Positions 17,747-28,500 of a DNA stretch of 29,563 nucleotides are shown here, in pieces. Positions within the stretch are counted from its first letter, which is position 1. Each line of letters starts with the position of its first letter. The stretch is taken from contig NW_025955414.1 of assembly GCF_022376445.1 (NCBI RefSeq), positions 1 through 29,563 on the forward strand. Reading direction: 5' to 3'. This stretch comes from Fomitopsis serialis. Lineage: Eukaryota > Basidiomycota > Agaricomycetes > Polyporales > Fomitopsidaceae. Position numbers and translations under genes: made by a program. The notes under the pieces are model-generated. The model ran no database searches. It saw only the letters and a program-made list of their open reading frames with translations, and was not told where the DNA came from.

Positions 17747-20700
17747 TTAGCGAGCGTGAATAGGACAGCTCCGACCTCGCTGTAACCAAGACGATAGACA
17801 AGCTAGGATGTTCACGTCAAAGTCTGTACTTTGAATATCAGGTGAGAACACTCACCATTGTGGAAGCTGCATAGGCAGCTTAGGCGAGCGACAGTAGATC
17901 CTAGCAGAATTGTCAGTCTTGGACCCACCCGAAGGAATAAGTCTCTACCTTTGACAAATTCTTCCAAACAGATCGCACCTAGACAACGCAACTTGAGCAA
18001 GCATTTCACGCAGGCCCAGGCACACTCACATTCTATGCCAATCAGGGCACTCTCCGCCGGGAGCTTATATACCAGATACTTGGCTGTTTGCGGCGTCGTT
18101 CCGCTTCCTCCCTCCAGACAACTCTTGACGTGTGCCTCTTGCTTCGACGCGGCTCCCAGATCCGCCAAACTGGTATTGCACACGGGACACCTATAGGGCC
18201 ATCGCCTTAGCAATATGGACACGAGATTGAGTTAGAGCGAACGCACTCAGCAAGATCGCTCAGCTGAGAGCTCGACTGTACTCGAGATGGGCTCGGAGTG
18301 GAAAGTCTCGCTTGGTCGATTACGATACGCTCCATGGAGGTTGTCCGAGCGGGATGCAGACCGGTAGGGACGACCGCGGTTGTTTGCTCGTGGCATGCTT
18401 GGCAAACCCTTTGGAGGGCAGGTGTATGCGACACGTCCGCGTCCGCTGGATCATGCACGACATCCGAGGGATCGAGGAGTGCTCTCCACGCTGAGCATCG
18501 ATCGCAAAATATACGACCACAACGACGACAGTGCTGTATCATTTGAGCTTTATGCGCAATCACCAGTGACGTTTTTACTCACATGCTGAAAATGTGTCAA
18601 TTAGCATCGCTAGGGACATTTATACAATCGGCAGACTTACTCTTCGGTTCAAGAAATTGAATCTGCGACGACATTCTCGGCACTCGCTAACAGCTTCATC
18701 TCTCTCCCACTGAGCATGAACTTGATGTGGGGTTGGCGGTGTCCACCTGGGTGTTAAGACCTTTTGAGGGGCCTCGTGCGTAGGCACACGGAAGTCAGGA
18801 GCCTGTGCTAGATGAGGTGTGAGATCTGTAGGTCCTCGAGAGCCTGACTGCCCGAAGTAGTCGGTGACGGCAGAACGTATTGACGGGGCTCGAGGCGTGT
18901 CGAGGGGTTCTGAGCCGGGGTAGTGGAACTCTTCGTCGGAGTCGTCATCTTCATACTCCTCATCGTCTGTTATAAAGATTGCAATGATGAGACTCTCCTT
19001 CCTGCCATGATGTACAGCTGAGGCCATCAATGGCTCAGCCACCCTGGATGTGTCACCTCGCTCATCCGGTAGCTAGGACCGACAACAATCTGATCATGGG
19101 AGGCTACCGGATGAAGAGGTGCCAGTGCCACATCGAAGGGTGTCGACCCACTGAAGTATATGACTGTACCCTGAAATTTGACTCACCGTCTCCAGACGAA
19201 AACAGGCCCTGAGCACCAGCAGTAAGCCTTCGCCTGTCGAGTTCACGACTATATGCATTCAGCAGGACCTCCGCCTGTGTCTTACGCTCCACGTCGGTGT
19301 CGCCTGTCGCTTCTTAGCACTCGGGCGCAAAGCAGCAAGGCAAGAACTTACCCAGGATTCCCTGCCTCAGTTCGCTCGTTGCACGCTCCAGCTTGGCGAT
19401 CGCTCTCCGAGCATCCAGAGCAGACTGCGCTCCACTGGAGGAATCTGTATCGCTGTACTGGGTACCGGCGAGATACCGCGCGCGAGCGACGTAATCCTGG
19501 CCCGACAATCCACTCGTAGGCATTGCACTAAGCTCTTGCCCGTCCGCGTCGCTGAAGGTCTCGTCGTCGTTCTCAACATAGGGTATAAGAGACCCGTCAG
19601 CCGCCAAATGATACCACTGCCCGTCCGGCTGCAGGAACGGGAAGGGCGGGATGTCCAGGCGTCGCCGCATGACTCGCACCCAGCGCCGTCGGCGGACCCA
19701 ACTCTGCGAGCCCGGGGAGTTGCTGCCGGCCCTCGAGCTGGAACCTGCGGCGTTGCTGCTGCCACTGCGAGATCTGCTACCTCCGAACCCTGCGCTGACA
19801 GCGCCGGTGCCATTGAGGAGGCGCTCGAGCTGGGGAGGCTGCTCGGCGGTCCATGCATCTTCGGGATCATCAAAGGAGTGCGCGTATTGCCATCCATCAT
19901 CCGCGTCAACGCCCGGGTGCGTGACGTCCAGTGTCCAGTCCGACCTGATGGATAACAGTCGGTCAAGCTCTGACATATGAGATCGTTTCTGAACACGCAC
20001 AGCCAAAAGTGACTCCTTTCTGTGCCTTCCCGCGATGAAGCAGGTCGAGGCAACGTCCACGGATCTTCTCTGAGCGGCAATTGTACATCGCTCCGCCACG
20101 CCGGGATCTCTTTCTTCCTAGTACTTTGCTCGGGCACGGGTAGACGGAGTTCGAACGGAGCTCTACGCCCGCGCTTGCCCAGACCAGATGCCGAGAAGCG
20201 CGGTCGCCCACCGGACACGGCCAATGTCTTCAGACGCACATCAAGGCGCTGATTCTCGTACAACACAAGTGGTACTGTGGTATGAACTGATAGGGTGTTA
20301 TAGGGTATGTGCCTGTTGCGCCAGTTGTCGATTTCGGCCTTCTGCAAGACCTAGGAAATCGCTGAGTACAGGACATGCGCCATAGTACGATGTTCACCTA
20401 CCTCACAAATCCAAACTTCGAATACAGCAGCAGCGATATCATATGCTGTTTCACCCCAATTGTTCCGGACAAACGGGTCGGCGTTCTGCTTTGTCAATAG
20501 ATAGAGCACCACCGGCAAGTGTCCCTTGGAGGCGGCATTCACTGACAGCAAACACACCATGAAATGAGACACAGGTGCATTGACCGACTGGGACTCACTG
20601 AGAGGGGTCCAGCCACCATTACTCCGCTTATCTACACCTCTGACACCGTCTGCAGCTTCAGCGGCGCCCCCAGATTCACATAGCCACCTGACAATGTCAA

Positions 20701-21527
20701 GATAACCCTGCGCCAGGTCAATCACACGAAGTGGCACAAGTTGCATATCACACACCTTAGAGCATACGTTGTGCAGCGCGGTCCAGCCATCCGCATCGTG
20801 TGCGTGAACGTCTGCCTTGTCCGGGAGCAGATACTGAATGATGTGCAAGTGGCCGTTGAGGGAGGCTTTGTGCAGCGCGGTCTGGAGCGGGGTCAACTAC
20901 ACGTCAGACGACCCGACACGGACACGCGTACCTCGCCCTCCCTGTCCTCGATGTCCGGCATAGCACCGCAGTCCTCCACAACTACACATCCTTTGAGCAT
21001 CACGACATCCACGCTCACGATGGAGGTAACGTACGCCACTTCACGATGTCCAGATAGCCCCTGCTCGAGGCAGCATGCAGCGCCGTTTGTCCGATACGCG
21101 ACGGCGCATCATTCGCGAGCGCGAACGACTCCACGTCACCCGACCTGAGGGCACTCCTGAACACGGTCTGCAGGCGCTTCAGCTCCCCCGACGTGGCAGC
21201 CGCGTGCAAGGCCTCCAGCTGAGCAGGGGATGGTGGGCTCTTTGTCGGGACCGGTACCGCTGCCACAGGTAGGGGCTCAGGTTTCGGGTCGGGTCTCGGA
21301 TGCTCCTCCTCGAGCTGGGTGTGCTCCTCCACGCCGGGATAGACAAACTCATCCTCGTCCGAGTCCTCGTGCATGGCGGGCTCGCTGGGGTCGGGGGAAA
21401 CAACGCCGCTCCCGTTTCTGCAACGTGCATGACGCACATAGGTCAGTCATGAACCACACGTTCCTTTCGAATCGGCTGCCACATACTCCTCAATAGTGCC
21501 CAGAAAGAACCCAGAGTCGTCGCTCAT
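17747..21527 (-). CDS. Ankyrin-dysferlin-FYVE-RING protein, likely endosomal E3 ligase
   Basis: Sixteen exons: 21487-21527, 21035-21417, 20932-20981, 20756-20896, 20599-20707, 20402-20541, 20001-20350, 19352-19944, 19187-19303, 18641-18966, 18583-18585, 18247-18533, 18030-18190, 17949-17978, 17856-17900, 17747-17802; about 943 residues. After an acidic N-terminus come ankyrin repeats (about 75-280; GQTALHAASSRGYLDIVKW, GWTALHNV). Next is a block with LYENQRLDVRLKTLAV, then a dysferlin-like pair (SDWTLDVTHPG, GWQYAHSF and RRRRWVRVMRRR, about 400-500). The FYVE finger has C737, C740, RRHHCRRCG (749-757) and CDRC; FYVE binds PI3P on endosomes. The C-terminus is a RING (ECAICLEEF, LSCLCSFHNACLSSWL, CPIH), so ubiquitin ligase activity is inferred. 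The intron at 18967-19186 is long (220 nt) and may hide an extra exon; splicing there is the weakest point. Confidence 0.88.
18583..18585 (-). other. 3-nt micro-exon encoding one His of the FYVE motif
   Basis: On the minus strand TTTTCAG, CAT and GTGAGT follow each other. The exon before ends in CGA AGA (RR) and the exon after starts CAC TGT CGT (HCR). With CAT included the protein reads RRHHCR, the invariant PI3P-binding signature of FYVE domains; without it one His is missing. The two flanking introns are then 55 and 49 nt, the usual size here, instead of one of 107 nt. Confidence 0.8.
20897..20931 (-). other. 35-nt intron in the ankyrin region
   Basis: GTACGC donor, CTGAC branch-like motif, TGTAG acceptor, 35 nt in all. 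Retaining it places a stop codon three bases after the acceptor, while removal joins REGE to LTPLQTALHKA in an ankyrin repeat, in phase 0. Confidence 0.75.
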
Positions 21528-23491
21528 CGCCGTGTGCTGAAAATGTGGGGATAGACAGAGATTATCTGCTGGAGGCCTTCAGCCACACAGCTGCATCATT
21601 TCGCGCGAAGCGGCCTCATGTTGCACTGAACTTTTTGGCTTACCTAATCAGGCAGCTGGCGCTCTGAATGTAGAAGGTGTAGTATTGAAGATCTAACGGG
21701 CAATCATTGGCTCAGGCTGCGCCGAAGTCGCGTCGGATCGCATCCTAGTTCACTCGAAGAGCATCCTAATTAAAAATAATGGAATTGCTGCATGCAGAAT
21801 CATTCGGTGCAACTATCTGATCCGCATGACATCCGCTACATCACTCAAACTGCAATTTGGGCCGACTTCAGCAGCCGTCACTCGGTACGGTACAGCTCAC
21901 TAGGGAACCGTCAAGCTGGCGAGAACATAGCATAGGTTGTTGTACATCAGAGTATATGGCAGTTCGTAATAAGTGGTATGTCCCCGATCCCCAAGGTTTT
22001 CTGGCGATTGCCGCTGCCATTCGAACGACGTGAACGAAACGATATGACCCTTGCATCGCAATGGGTGTACACCCCGACCAACGGGGTCGGTTGTTCGTTC
22101 AGTTGTCAGGTGCACCAGCGAGGAAATTAAGCCCCCCTTCGCGCCACATATACCCGGGTCCAGCGCATTCTCCGAGCCGGATCGTTGAACTGCGCAGACG
22201 TTGGACGATACCGATTGCAGTCATCCATTGCATAACGATATGGACGATCGAACGCCCGGATAACGCATTGGAGCGTGAGAAGCTGATACGGTCCATTCAA
22301 CTGCGACGTGAACCTTTGTAGGCAGCGCGCGCTATCACGCATTTGCGCCCATCGCAGCCGTTGTAACTGCGCGGGGGTGGTGATACTTGCAGGGACCAGT
22401 TGCCTGCTCAGGGTTCGATGCTATGGTTCGAGCTGTGCGGTCGCAAGGCGAGGGAAGATAGATGACCGTGACGTGGGAGGAATAATGATTGGATGGACAT
22501 CCTTCCAGCACCGCGAGAAATCGAGGAATAGCGAGAACAGTGAACCATATGGACGGCCTTGACCAAACGGACTTCAAGAACACCAGGCGTAAGTGTGTAT
22601 GAGAAGAGCCCTTACATGGGCATCCGCTGTCGGATTCGTAGGGCACAGCAGTGAGTACACCCAATCACGATTCTCGATATCATTTCTGTCGCGTAGACTT
22701 GGAGAAGATCGGGGTCAGACGTCACGGAAGCCCATAAATCAGAGAATGCACTCACAGGCCGTTTCCACCGACGTTCTCAGCCTCAGCAGCAAATGCAATC
22801 TACGCACGCCCAGCAGGGGCGCGGAAACTGATCAGACAACGCGCCATTTGTGCGATCGAGAGATGGACGCAGAAGACATGACCTGGTTGCTGGTGTAGAA
22901 GCTTGTGAATCTCGCCGAATGTCGCGGAAATCGGAGTCTCCGAGACAAGCATTGCGAACAACCCGAAGCGATGGCGAATCACTGGTGCAGCCTAGAGGGA
23001 ATCTGCGCATCGTCGTGGCGGTCTTCCGGCGATGGCGGGGCTTCGTGTTCACGTCCGTGCGAGAGGCTGAGCTAAGTTCCCACTAGTGACAACGGCGCAC
23101 GGCGACATCTTGCACTTTGTCATCCAGCGGCCGTGTCTTGACTGTCCATCGCCAGTCATTAAATCGAGGTGAGGTCAGATGCTGCTATGAGGTTGTCGTG
23201 CGGCGAGAGGGTGGCTGGGCGGGCGGCTGGTGATAGGGTGGGATCTGGAGGGATCTGAGCAAGGTCCGTCCGGCGGGGGAGGGGAATGCTGGGGATGGCT
23301 TGCGCACGGCCATCGTCGTTGCTCGCACGACCTGCACGCTCGATTGGCGCCCCGCCGACGGTGTTTCTCTTCCCAGCCTGCGAGCAGCACCGCTCACTCT
23401 GGTCTCCAGCTCAAATCCGAGCGACTGTCGCCGATATGGCCCAATCTCTCGTAAGGCGCTCGTTTCCGCATAAAACTCATGCTGGCCACAG
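21528..23491. other. About 2 kb without a supported gene
   Basis: This lies between the divergent ankyrin-FYVE-RING gene and the aminotransferase. Scattered open frames of 60-120 residues exist on both strands but none shows motifs or a consistent splice pattern. A minus-strand stretch around 22500-22660 (SVWSRPSIWFTVLAIPRFL) is somewhat membrane-like and could be a short exon. The left part (21600-21900) is relatively AT-rich. Both promoters must be here; no TATA box is convincing. I see no terminal repeats or transposase. Confidence 0.45.
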
Positions 23492-25414
23492 ATGCTCTCC
23501 CGAGGCTCCTGGCTGACTCGTCTTCGCCGTCCTACTTGTCGCTTCACCGCTCCCCCGTCCCACCCACCTTCGCACCATCACAACAACCCCACGCCCGGGA
23601 TGGCACCCTCTGCTACTGAATCACAGCCGGCCGCGACCACCGGGGTTAACGGCACCAATGGGCTGAGTCACATCAAGAAGTACAAGGATCGCTCCAACCT
23701 GGTGCCCGTCGCCTCCCGCTTGAAGGACGGTCGGGCGTTGGCAGAGGATGTATGGTCCATCTTCAAGTAAGTCACGTTCCGTCTCCTTGCTCTTCGTAGC
23801 TTGATAGCTCATCGTGCAAACTCTCCGCGTCGCTACAGCGCTGCGAACCTGCCTGCAGACTGCATCAACCTCGGCCAGGGATACATGAACTTTCCCCGCC
23901 AATATGGGTTAGGGAAGCCGCGGAACAGGCCCTCGCTGTCACAGCGACCAACCACTACTCACACCCCAAGGGCAGGCCACGGCTGCGCGAGGCGATCAAG
24001 AAGGTCTACAGCCCCCAGTTCGGACGGGAACTTGATGTCGAGACCGAGATTCAAGTGACCAGCGGAGCGAACGAAGGCATGTCCGTACCTCTACATGGCT
24101 ATATGCGCGTGCTTAGCGTGCCACAGGCCAGTACTCCGTGTTCACCGCGTTCCTCGAGCCCGGAGATGAGGTCATCATGTTCGAGCCGTTCTTCGATCAG
24201 TATCTGCCATCTGTTGCCTTCAACGGCGGAGTCCCCGTCTATGTGCCGCTACACCCGAAATTGACGGGCGACAAGCCAACGAGCAACGACTGGGTGATCG
24301 ACTTTGACGAACTCGCGTATGTCGACGCGCGAAACACGGCATTCCGGTTACTCATGCAATAGCACGATAGTCGCTCCATAACCCCGCGCACCAAGATGAT
24401 CATCGTCAACACGCCCCACAACCCGGTGGGCAAGGTCTTCACACGCGAAGAGCTCGAAAAGATCGCCGCGCTCGCGGAACAGCACAACCTGATCGTCATG
24501 TCCGATGAGGTGGTACGTAACTGTCCCTCCGCACAGTCGATCAGTCGAAATTGAAAGGAAGGTGTCCAGTACGACTTCCTCGTGTTCGACAACAAAGAGC
24601 ACGTGCGCATCGCGACCCTGCCGGGCATGTGGGATCGCACTGTCACGGTCGGCTCCGCGGGCAGTGAGTATCCTCCCACTGTCGTTCTGCTTTGTGAAAG
24701 CATCTCACGGGTGTCGATGCGACGTAGAACTATTCTCTGCGACGGGCTGGAGAGTGGGCTGGCTCATTGGGCCTCCGTCCATCATCAGGCCGACCCTGGC
24801 AGCATGCACGCGCATCGTGTTCTGCAGCAACTCGCCATTGCAAGAGGCCACGGCAGTCGGGCTTGAGCAGATGGAGGAGCGCGGCTACCTCCCGCAGGCA
24901 GTGAAGGAATACGACGAGCGACGGTTGACGCTCACGGCCGCGTTCGACAAGCTCGGCATGACCTACTCTCACCCCGAGGGAACCTACTTCGTGCTTCTGG
25001 TTCGTACCATTCGCGAGAATATCCATGGCGCAACTCACACGCACCCGCAGGATATCTCCACTGTCAAGTGGCCAGAAAATTACCCCTTCCCAGCGAGCGT
25101 CCAGGGCCGAGGACGAGACTTCAGGTAAGCACTCACCGGCACTTTCATTTGGACCCCGATCCTCACCGAATCGCACGCAGGGCATGTTGGTTCATAGCCA
25201 TGGAAGTGGGAGTCTCAACTATACCCGTGAGCGAGGTGAGAGCATTCCCTGGACCGTGTGTCGCGCCCCATCTGATTGCATCGCTCGGAAGTTCTACTGT
25301 GAGGAGCATTGCTCCATCGGCGAGAGCTACGCACGCTTCGCGTTCTGCAAGGACGTCGACACGCTCCAGAGGGCGGCTGAGCGCCTCCAGGGCCTGCGGA
25401 GATTCCTGCAGTAG
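23492..25414 (+). CDS. Kynurenine aminotransferase-like PLP enzyme, one frameshift
   Basis: Nine exons: 23492 or 23600 to 23766, then 23839-24076, 24127-24316, 24371-24512, 24570-24663, 24728-24999, 25051-25124, 25181-25235, 25292-25414; about 451 residues from 23600. It is a fold-type I class I/II aminotransferase: NLGQGYMNFP, SGANEGQYSVF, TPHNPVGKVFTREEL, SDEVYDFLVFD and SAGK-LFSATGWRVGW, whose Lys (about 278) binds PLP as a Schiff base. These fit the kynurenine/glutamine transaminase K group (yeast Bna3). It would convert kynurenine to kynurenic acid with a 2-oxo acid. Starting at 23492 adds an Arg/Ser-rich leader (MLSRGSWLTRLRRPTCRF) like a mitochondrial presequence. In exon 2 one C seems missing from CCCC at 23894-23897; adding it restores the conserved FPPP-W-VREAA. 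The intron at 24077-24126 has a GC donor, and the last intron ends AAG. Confidence 0.88.
24077..24126 (+). other. GC-AG intron in the aminotransferase gene
   Basis: The exon ends GAAG, the intron starts GCATGT and ends CCACAG. Only this donor joins SGANEG to QYSVFTAFLEPGDEV in phase 1; the nearby GT at 24081 gives the wrong phase. The donor hexamer is identical to that of the GC-AG intron in NSP1. Confidence 0.8.
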
Positions 25415-25551
25415 ACGCGTAAATCAGAATAGAAGTAAAAAGGAATGGTCCCCTCGGGCTTCGTAGCTGTTGCTGTTATGTTGTTGCTGAGTTGTATCTC
25501 TGTTGTTCAGTACCCCGCGATAGCGACACCGTAGCGGATTTATGATATATA
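25415..25551. other. Short shared 3' region
   Basis: 137 bases between the convergent stops of the aminotransferase and Slh1. The AT-rich TATGATATATATTATCC near 25541-25557 runs into the Slh1 stop and may serve 3'-end formation for one or both genes. Confidence 0.35.
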
Positions 25552-28500
25552 TTATCCACCAGCTACGTCTTCATCCAGACTGTCTACCACGTGTGAAAGC
25601 AGCTCGTTGACAGACGTGGAAGAGCAATCATAATACACCGGGTTGCTCGTCAATCGGCGCGCGAGGAACGTGAAGGACAGCGCGTCGACCGCCTGCTGCT
25701 TGTCCGCGATGCTCCCATCCTTCCGCCTGTCCTTGTACCACGACCTCAGCACGTCCGTCTGCAGAAGCTGCGACTCGAGGGGCAGGCCGTCATTGAGGAA
25801 CCGCATGAAGGTGTCCTTGCTCTCGACCTGGCAGAAGAGGTGGAAGTACCCCTCGCCGTTATGCCGGACCGCGCGCCCCTGCATGCGCACGAGCTCCTCG
25901 AGGCCGTAGTCGCGCAGCTGGCGTTCCTCGTCAGTGACGTGCAGGTACTGCGTGCCCATCACGACGACGGTCACGGCGCGCACGGGAGGGTCCAGCATGC
26001 GTCGCGGGGGACAATGAGGACGCGAACGAGACCTTGGGCGTAGAGCTCCAACATGAGGCTGCGGTCTTCCTTCGCGATGCCTTCGTGGAAGAAGCCGACT
26101 CCGCGGGAGATGTAGTCCATCAGCTCGCCATCCTTGAGCCTCGGTCTGTAGTGTTCGAACGCTTCGACGGCGACGTCTTCGGGGAGGTATCCTCTGGCTG
26201 TCTCCAGCTCCAACGCGCACTGTGTGATGAGGTCGAGAGCGATCGGGCGGCATTGTGCGCGGGATGGGATGAAGACGATAGCGGACCCGCCGGGTGCTCT
26301 CTGGATGGCCATGTGGGCCGGTTTTGCCATCGCCTTGAACAGAGCAGCCGATTGGGGTGTCGTGAAAGTCTGGGTGTGGACAGTCAACGACTGGTCTCGG
26401 TCGCTCGGCCGGAAACTGTGCAAGGCCAGAGGGTCCACATCAAGCCATGCAGCCAGGTCTGCTGAGTCGTTCAAGGAATTCGAAAGACCGACGAATCGCA
26501 CTGGATGACTCTGCGCCGCATGTATGAGGAGGGAGACCCCGAGCTCGTAGGCGGAATCGAGGAGTTCCAGATTCTCGCAGACTACCAGCTTTAACCCTGT
26601 GAGAGCAGAACCGGAGACTCGTTTGTGGGATATGGCCCGCAATAGCTCAACGCCGGTCGCAACGCGGATGGTTTTCCTGCTCGATGTCGAAAACAGCCCT
26701 TCTGCCTGGCTTAACTCAACCCAAACGTTGAGCATCTTTGACACAGGACGCATCTGTGTGATCATCTCGGTTGCCACACTACGCCGCGGGGCTATCACAA
26801 GCACCCAAGAAGTTTCGGCGGCAGTCTGCAATGTGTTCCTACGAAGTTGTTCGTAGATGGCCATCAGTGGGGAAGCGGACGACTCACCATGCCATTGCTT
26901 GCGCCAAAGTGGACTTTCCGGAACCCGTAGGTGCACAGAAGAGAGCATGGAGAGGTGTGTTGACGAGGCTCCACAACGCGTGGCTTTGCAGAGCGTTGAA
27001 GCTGTGTATTCGTCCAGACATGTGCTTCTCGACCACTGGATTGTGTAGAACGGAAACAGGAAGGAATGGGATATCCAAGCGAGGAGTATGTGACTCAGAA
27101 GCTGACGGCATGACAAGATCGTCGAATGGTATTGCAACCTCATCTTCGGCACCCATCCATTTGTCGGACACGAAGCGTATCGTCACGAATGGAGGCCGCT
27201 TGCCCAACGATATTGAGATGACGAAGTCGACGTCCAGCGCATCCGTGGTCTGCCGGAAGACTAGATGCGACATCTGCAAGATGTTGATTCCTTCATCGTC
27301 TTCGATCCACAGCCAAACGGCTCGGAAGAACCGTGAATTCTGGAACTCCAGTTGAATCTTCGCGTGACCCGTACCGAGATCCTGAGCACGTTCGAACCCA
27401 GTGGACGTAGCTTGTATGTGATCCCACAGTAGGGAACTGTTTCGCGGCATCACGGATGGCATTGCCGTGGTGTTCGTTTAGCTTGACGAGTTGGCCCAAT
27501 TCTACTGCCGACATGGCAGCTAGTTCCGCAACGGAGTACTCGTCGGCCCATCGCTCCAGGTTATACAGCACGTCCCGCTTCAGTTGAAATTGCTTCAACG
27601 GCTGGTCGAAGGGCCAGAGACGCTTTTCAATAGCCTTGCTCAACCCCATCAAGACGCCGCTGACGTTCGCCACTTGCGGCTGATGGCGATCTCCAGCAAT
27701 GCGCGCACTATACGCCCCCCGTTCTGTGCTGCATATGCCTGATCGGAGACCAAGGCGAAGTCCTCCGGGCGTACGTCGGAAATATAGCTCTGTAGCAAAA
27801 TATTGACTTTTCCTTGACTTGTATCCGTACCGCTCTACGGATAACATGAGTGTACTGCTCATATCCCGAAAAACCTATGGTCATACCTTAACAGTACAAG
27901 GAACCAGCTCCGATTCCAGGAGTTGTGCCAGCTCCTTCACCTCATTTTCTCGAAGTTGTATTTGATCGAACTAGACTGACCGTCAGCCCGTCCATCGAGT
28001 AGAATTGCGTGTCCCACCTCTGTGCTCATGCACAACATCACCAGAACATCGGCTTCTGTCATTTTTGGCTTGAATACCTTGTTGAATATCTCGATCGATG
28101 CATGCCTGATGTAGTATTTCGCAGCAATTCGACCGAGATCAAGGATCGTAAAGTTACGGCTCGTCCTGTCGAATGTGATCATCCGTGCCTCTGCCAACCT
28201 CGTGGCGGCTTCGATGACAAGCTGAGTACGCTTAGCTCCGAGGTACGGATCCTCTGCTACCTGGTCGCGTGTCATACCTACAGATAAAATAGCTATCAAG
28301 ACTCGGTGACTGTCATTAGATGAGGATTCGCACCATATTGGAATGGGTTCTTGCGCATCCTGACGAAGAGATAGGTATATCCTATCCATTGCACCGCATC
28401 TGGAACGTTAGCAACGGTACCCAGAGCAATCTCGGCATTCAGTGCGTCGATAATGCCTGCAATGAACCTGTCGAAGGTGAGTGGGACGTACGCAGTCAAC

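Noticed and set aside
22335..22664. Minus-strand frame of 109 residues with a membrane-like stretch
   Set aside because: Only one hydrophobic patch, no consistent neighbouring exons; mentioned under the gap but not called.
25236..25291. Reading through the last aminotransferase intron
   Set aside because: The plus-strand frame stays open here in one phase, but the family join VSE-FYCEEH requires removal of these 56 bases.
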